Positions 58,690 through 64,000 of a stretch of DNA of 64,000 nucleotides are shown piece after piece. How positions within the stretch are numbered: the stretch's first letter is position 1; each line of letters begins with the position of its first letter. Source of the stretch: Branchiostoma floridae (Eukaryota; Chordata; Leptocardii; Amphioxiformes; Branchiostomatidae). Where the stretch lies: the NCBI RefSeq assembly GCF_000003815.2, contig NC_049983.1:27360515-27424514 (forward strand). Reading direction: 5' to 3'. Below the pieces are notes generated by a model that saw only the letters and a list, made by a program, of their open reading frames with translations, did not search any database and was not told where the DNA came from. The position numbers were made by a program, and so were the translations under genes.

Positions 58690-61600
58690 ATATGAGTCAT
58701 AGCTGTTAATTTTTGTACATGAAGTTTTGCTTACAATATGGAATGATTTGCATTGACAGGGGCGTTTTGGAATTCAACAAGGTAGAATTCGATATGGTAA
58801 ATGATTCAGAATTGAAATACCTGTTTACCGATGTTTCTGACAACGTTTTCCTTTCTGTAATAATCAATGGCATGCTTGGACATGTAACGAATTCTTTTGG
58901 ATGCTGATTTGAAGACGACCACGCTAACGATAAAGAAATGACACAAAGATAGGGATTCCCGTAAACTGGGCACGGGAGACTTTGAATGTAGACTGACTGA
59001 GACATCGTAATGCTATGTCACTTCGGTTTGTTGCTCTCCTGAATTGCCACAGAAATAAATCTATATTCTGTCTTACCTGACAGACAGCTACACAGCTGTC
59101 CGCTACATCACACAACATTGGTTACTAGTACTTTATCTCGGTCTGTTACAGTATGTATCATCAAACAAATAACCGTCTTAGAATACCAATTGCAATCATG
59201 ACACAACAATATAAACTAGTACATACGGCAACCGTTGCGCTGTATCTTGTTGCAAGTGACGGACTGAAAAGTTTTTTTTTTTCAATTCAGATTGCATACA
59301 CAATAACTCTAAGGTTCCGTTGATGTATTATTCCGAATTCCGGCCCAAAAACGTAAACGGCTGCACTGAGGTGTATTTTTAGCAGTGATATTGGTGAAAG
59401 TTTCTTTCTACCTAAAGAAGTTAACAGGCAATGTTCGATGGCTGTCTGGGTCGGAGGCACACAGTTCTGGGTTCTGTCTTCTGAGTTGTACGGTCGTAGC
59501 TAAAAAGTGCCCGCTCCGGTGCGTGCTAACTGCATATTCGGTCATAAAAAAGACTGAATGATTAGCTATTGCAATTGTCGTGAATTTGTTTACATGATAA
59601 ATGGTAAATAAGCGCAACAAAGAAAGAATGGTATAAATATATTTCAAGTATGTGCATTATGTTCGCCACCATGTAAAACACGTATCTCTGCATTATTTCC
59701 AATGCAGTTAAAAACTCATCAATGAGACCTTACGTACGTTTGTATCGTTTTCATTCGAAAATCCACCCTTAGTTTGATTTTGCCCGTCTTCGTCTGAGTC
59801 AATTACACTACTTGAATGTATATTCTTTGATACACATGATAGAATAGACAATACATATTCGTATAAGTCAAATAACGCAGACAACACGTGAACGTCAGTC
59901 CATGAATTCTCTAACTGGTGTCATTTTTTCGATAGTTGTAGCAGTGCAATCGCTTGGCTGTACGTGGCTCTGCTCCGGTCTGGCACTTCCTTCTCATGGC
60001 CTTGTTCTGTAGGGCGACGTTGTTCCGGGTTTTGCACGGCCCCCACCTTCGGTCCCATCGTTGCAATTTGCACACGGACGTCGTTCCCTTCAGTGATACA
60101 GCTCGTCGTCCAGTGATAGGCATCAGCAACATCCCTTGCGGTGGTAGGAGCTGTGTGGATCGCTCTAGCCCGACCTGTGCAAAGGTCGAGACACACACAC
60201 ACACACACACATCAACCTGAACGCTCTAGCCGATCGAAATATTCAAACTATTCCAAAATGATTTGTTTTTTTAATAAGAATCAGGAGAATTAAAATGATA
60301 AGAGATATAAGAAGAAGAATGATAAGAAATATAATAATACACGTTTTTTGAAGTTATCAAATTGAAAATATATCTGTTTTAAAATAGGATATATCTTCTA
60401 ATGTTACACACAATGTCCTAAATCTGGGACGCAATCCTCTGATGACTGTTTTCCAGACACTGCATACGACAAGATATATTTCATTTTCAAAGCATCTTTA
60501 CGGTCTTTGTGACAGTGTTTCTGCTTCGTACAGAAATAATTCTTTGGTGGAGCAAACTTTGACATTTGATTCAAGTCGAAGCGTCCGTGATGATGAAATT
60601 GTTCTTTTCCTTTTCTTTATGATAAGACCCTTCAACAACTCTGCCAAAAAGAACGGGTCAAGTGCATTTACCTATCGCTTCATCTCATATCCGCTCCTCG
60701 TCGTCCCTTCTTCATGATAATCCTGCTCCTGACATCATCCTACAGCCCCGACCTCGTTTCTGCTAAGTTGACATGTAAAAAAAATCAGACCAATCTTGAA
60801 TTCATGATAGCTTGGACATATTCTACAAGCATTCCTTAGGCTGTGGTGGGGACTGGGGCAGACTAGGTGACATACATGTTTACAGTAAGCTACGACTTAA
60901 TTTCCTGTCATTGAAACAGGCAGCTGCGTTCTGACAGTTCCAAAATTTTAAGAGACAGTTCGTTAAATCATTTACATTTGAAATTTCTTTGCTATGAAAT
61001 GGAAAACGGTTGTGGTCACGCACTAACCCTTTAGATACACATATTAGAATACTTAGTGACTTGCGATAGTTAGACCTGACCAGAGCGTCAAATTAACCGT
61101 GAATCAAATTACGTCGCTACAGAAAAAAAACACAGACCAATGCGTTGGCTTACCGCAGCAGAATGTCCAGTTTCTATCCCTTGTTTTAGACATGCCATTG
61201 TCTTTTCATGTCAAGATATGTTTATATGGGTTTGGCAGGTTACTCTGGAACTGCAAGGACTGTCAATGTTAGGACTTCTAATACCGACGAGGCGGGAGGC
61301 CGGTCACTCGCGATACACATACAATTATTCTGTCTTAGTACATCATATGGAACTTATCGGTCTGGCTTACTCTCAATCTTGATTCGGATTTTCACATTAA
61401 AAGAAAACACACATTTGTTGATCATGGCTAATACGGTGGCGTACACTCGCCATTAGTCATAGGTGTCACGGACATGTTCGATAAAATCTCTTGGTGTACT
61501 GGAAACAATAAATCATTTTTGCATACATTATTATTTTCAACGAGCCAGCCTTTTAACATGCACCTACTACTATGATCCTTCAAAATTCTAAGTGGAATAC

Positions 61601-62330
61601 ATTGTCATTTGGCCTTTTCTTTTGAGCTTAAAGTGGATCAAGAGTAACAGTTAGAACCTGTTAGTAGAAAACCCAACCAGAAGCTTTCAGTGCAGTTTTA
61701 AGTTTCTTTTTTATCAATTACAACTATTTCTGTTGTCCAATACAACAGCGTCATTAATTAATGAATCAAACATACCTGAAAACGACTATGTAAAACTATA
61801 GGCCTTTCCTTATCAACAGTTGTCATACAAGCACATCAGGAATCTTCAAGGGTCAGAAAATGAACACTTTTTCTGCCGCTTGTGATTTTCACGACATTTG
61901 ACGTCATTTGGACTAGTATTTATTATTTTTCAATTCTGGGTATATTTGTCATTTGTCTAACTTCCATAAAAAGCCCTAGCCCAAAAGAGACCACAATTCA
62001 TCTAAATATGACCAAGAGACACCGAGCTATCATTCAATGGTACTAGACTAAATTTTTATTTTGCGTTCAGGGTGCGTAACGTTTTTCATATTTTGATCGA
62101 AGCTACTGGTTGTGCACAAATGGAATTTTGGGGCGATGCTAACTAGTACAACTTTGTCTGATGTCTGACAAAGACATAATTTGAGAAGGGAATCGTTGTT
62201 TTGAATAGCAAAATTATGGGTAAACAGTGATGCTCCCAACAAAGGTCGAATCAGAGATCGAAACTCGAGGCAGAGATCTCGTATCATTTTATATCATGTA
62301 TATCATTTTGTAGAAAAATCCCCCCAAGTG
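58690..62330. other. No gene supported
   Basis: A plus frame at 58753-58907 (IDRGVLEFNKVEFDMVNDSE) and overlapping open frames at 59911-60220 on both strands look somewhat protein-like, but they have no convincing splice model or homology. (AC)n at 60188-60210. Confidence 0.35.
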
Positions 62331-62496
62331 ATAATAAAAATATAAAGATTGATGTGACTTACTCAGCGTCCACTGTTTGGGCGATCGTCCAGCGACATGA
62401 CGACGGTAGGAGCAGGCGGGCGCTGAGTTGAGTTACCTTACCTGGCCGGAGAAGTTAAGGATCGGTGGCCAGGTGGAGGCAATCATTCCTTGCTTC

Positions 62497-63017
62497 TCAG
62501 TCGTGCTTTCTGGACAGTATGTGTTTCAAACTGGATCGATAACTTGTGATGACCTTCCAGTCCCTTTTGTAGATGTCTTCGGACGACAACCTTACCAGTG
62601 ACCCGACTTCTCCGTAGAGATTGTTTCGAGATTCAAAGAACGTGGCCTGGCCAGCGATGTCTGCGCTGTACTGTTTGGGAGGCCGGCACGGCACAACACT
62701 TAGTGTGTTCAGGATTTTTCCTTCCACCATATTCTCAGGAAACGGCAGATGCATCTCACGAGGAAGGCATTCATTCTATGAATTTCTCCTGCTTTGCACA
62801 GGTTTACAAAGTTCCACTCCTTCAGTGTGCCGATAACGCATGCAGCGTACCCCTCCATCTTCGTCTTGTTGTTGTTGTTGACGGACAATTTGCCAGAGTT
62901 CTCCAGCACTCGAGTCTTGCTACGTGAGCATGTGGCCTTTCCGATCCTCCTGTCAACCTTCATGTGGGAAAATCTGCCGCTGACGACGAACCCGAAGGCG
63001 GTTTTCTGTATCACCAC
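62497..63017 (-). pseudogene. Coding-like segment with a frame change (pseudogene, or exon 62596-62670)
   Basis: Two overlapping minus frames read like one protein: YAACVIGTLKEWNFVNLCKA (62709-63017) and, after a shift near 62755, ENMVEGKILNTLSVVPCRPP, then ATFFESRNNLYGEVGSLVRL (62497-62754). Alternatively 62596-62670 is a clean 75-nt phase-0 exon (cccaaacag|...CACTG|gtaagg; YSADIAGQATFFESRNNLYG). Family not recognised. Confidence 0.35.
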
Positions 63018-63247
63018 ATCCTAGTGACAGCCAATACGAGACTTAAAGAACCAGAGAGAAGAGAGAATCACGTGGAAATTATCCAATCACGAGCTTTCTT
63101 TGAAGACGTGAAAAACGTTACTCCTGCGATTTCTCCCCGGAAATCCACACCGTGAGAAAGCCACCAGGTGCAATCCGAAGAAACAGTTGATTGACATTTG
63201 ACTGACAGGTCGTGACTTACTCGATATTGCCCGGATTAAGCTTAAGG

Positions 63248-63284
63248 TGCCCCCAGAGAGACCCGGCCCGGGTCTGGGGGCACG
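63248..63284. other. GC-rich perfect-arm hairpin
   Basis: GTGCCCCCAGA...CCCGG pairs with CCGGG..TCTGGGGGCAC, with a small GAGA bulge on one side. About 16 bp of strong stem and almost no loop, in an otherwise AT-leaning region. Confidence 0.7.
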
Positions 63285-63589
63285 TAGGGGTTACTATCTT
63301 TTCAACCCCGTAGCGTAGGCATTTTTCATCCTACTACAACGAAACTTGGACACAACTTACAGAAGTATATGTACATAACAGCCATCAAGTTATATTTAAG
63401 GAAATAGATCTAGTCAAAGGTTTGAATAAAATTACGGCCGAATCTCAACTTCCGGTTTCAAAGACTGCCGTCCGTTTGTCTGAAAGTTATTTAAAAACAC
63501 ATCAAAATATTGCCAAAATGATGGTCACAAGCAGTTATGTGAACACAAAGTTAACGTTGTTAAGAATATTTGTTCACAATTCACATATA

Positions 63590-63985
63590 TGTAAGTAAAA
63601 AGATTTTAAAAAATATGTCGAAACCAATTAGAAATATTTTAGAAAATAAGTCGAAACCAAGTAAAAAGATTTTTTCAAATAAGTCGAAACCAAGTAAAAT
63701 GATTTTTAAGAATAAGTCGAAACCGAGTAAAAAGATTTTAAAAAATAAGTCGAAACCAAGTAAAAAGATTTTTTATAGTTAAGATTTTAAAAAATAAGTC
63801 GAAACCAAGTAAAAAGATTTTTAAAAATAAGTCGAAACCAAATAAAAAGATTTTTAAAAATAAGTCGAAAGTTTTTTATAGTAAAAAGATTTTTTAAAAA
63901 TAAGTCGAAACCAATTAAAAATATTTTAGAAAATTAGTCGAAACCAAGTAAAAAGATTTTTAAAAATAAGTCGAAAGTTAGTAGA
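63590..63985. repeat. 33-bp minisatellite
   Basis: Roughly ten copies of AAGTCGAAACCAAGTAAAAA, GATTTTTAAAAAT, with partial and diverged units. The 33-bp period keeps a Lys/Ser-rich frame open at 63570-63782 (NKSKPSKKILK units). Runs almost to the window end. Confidence 0.9.
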
Positions 63986-64000
63986 TAAGAGTCGTGGTCC

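Noticed and set aside
59911-60220. Three overlapping open frames (two minus, one plus), about 90-100 codons each
   Set aside because: They compete in one GC-richer stretch next to an (AC)n run; none has recognisable homology or a good splice model, so none is called.
63570-63782. Lys/Ser-rich 70-codon frame
   Set aside because: 33-bp minisatellite kept in frame; no homology or start context.

Overview
The window is nuclear DNA of a marine invertebrate deuterostome, most likely a cephalochordate (amphioxus, Branchiostoma). The case rests on gene style (many small phase-1 exons with EGF, FN3 and cysteine modules), dense private minisatellites, tRNA-derived SINEs and foldback or TIR miniature elements of a kind I associate with amphioxus genomic sequence. 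It is draft assembly, with N runs at 7238-7337, 12469-12607, 32582-32762, 34659-34758, 35317-35850, 45342-46290 and 47430-47529. Assignment to amphioxus is an inference; no marker gene proves it.

The dominant feature is one minus-strand gene, from a start codon at 30933 down to the gap at 7338. I could join 37 exons with consistent splice phase at every junction, giving about 2,470 codons. It encodes a polycystin-1-family protein. In order: an N-terminal membrane segment; three copies of an unnamed two-exon cysteine module (A+B), with an EGF domain between copies 1 and 2; two copies of a four-exon block (EGF, six-cysteine module, FN3, FN3); a Ser/Thr-rich and acidic pentapeptide-repeat stalk; a GAIN-like region with a GPS cleavage motif; a first transmembrane helix; a PLAT domain; a multi-helix region; and the large extracellular polycystin (TOP) domain. 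The C-terminal pore helices are not found below 7237 on this strand. A two-helix exon candidate lies on the opposite strand just past the gap. The modules would bind ligand outside the cell or on a cilium, the GPS would cleave and keep the ectodomain attached, and PLAT plus the membrane part would couple to a PKD2-like channel subunit; this is inferred from the family.

Upstream (30.5-32.6 kb) the first exon and its promoter are present twice in tandem, the outer copy being frame-broken. From 33 to 64 kb no gene could be assembled. That part is mostly intergenic or intronic sequence with minisatellites (19, 28, 33, 51-53, 59, 60 and 70 bp), longer tandem duplications, a 164-bp satellite-like array with higher-order structure (57.1-58.6 kb), SINEs and MITEs. 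A few isolated exon-like segments with good splice signals are listed with low confidence. The leftmost 7 kb is likewise mostly noncoding, with two or three orphan exon candidates.
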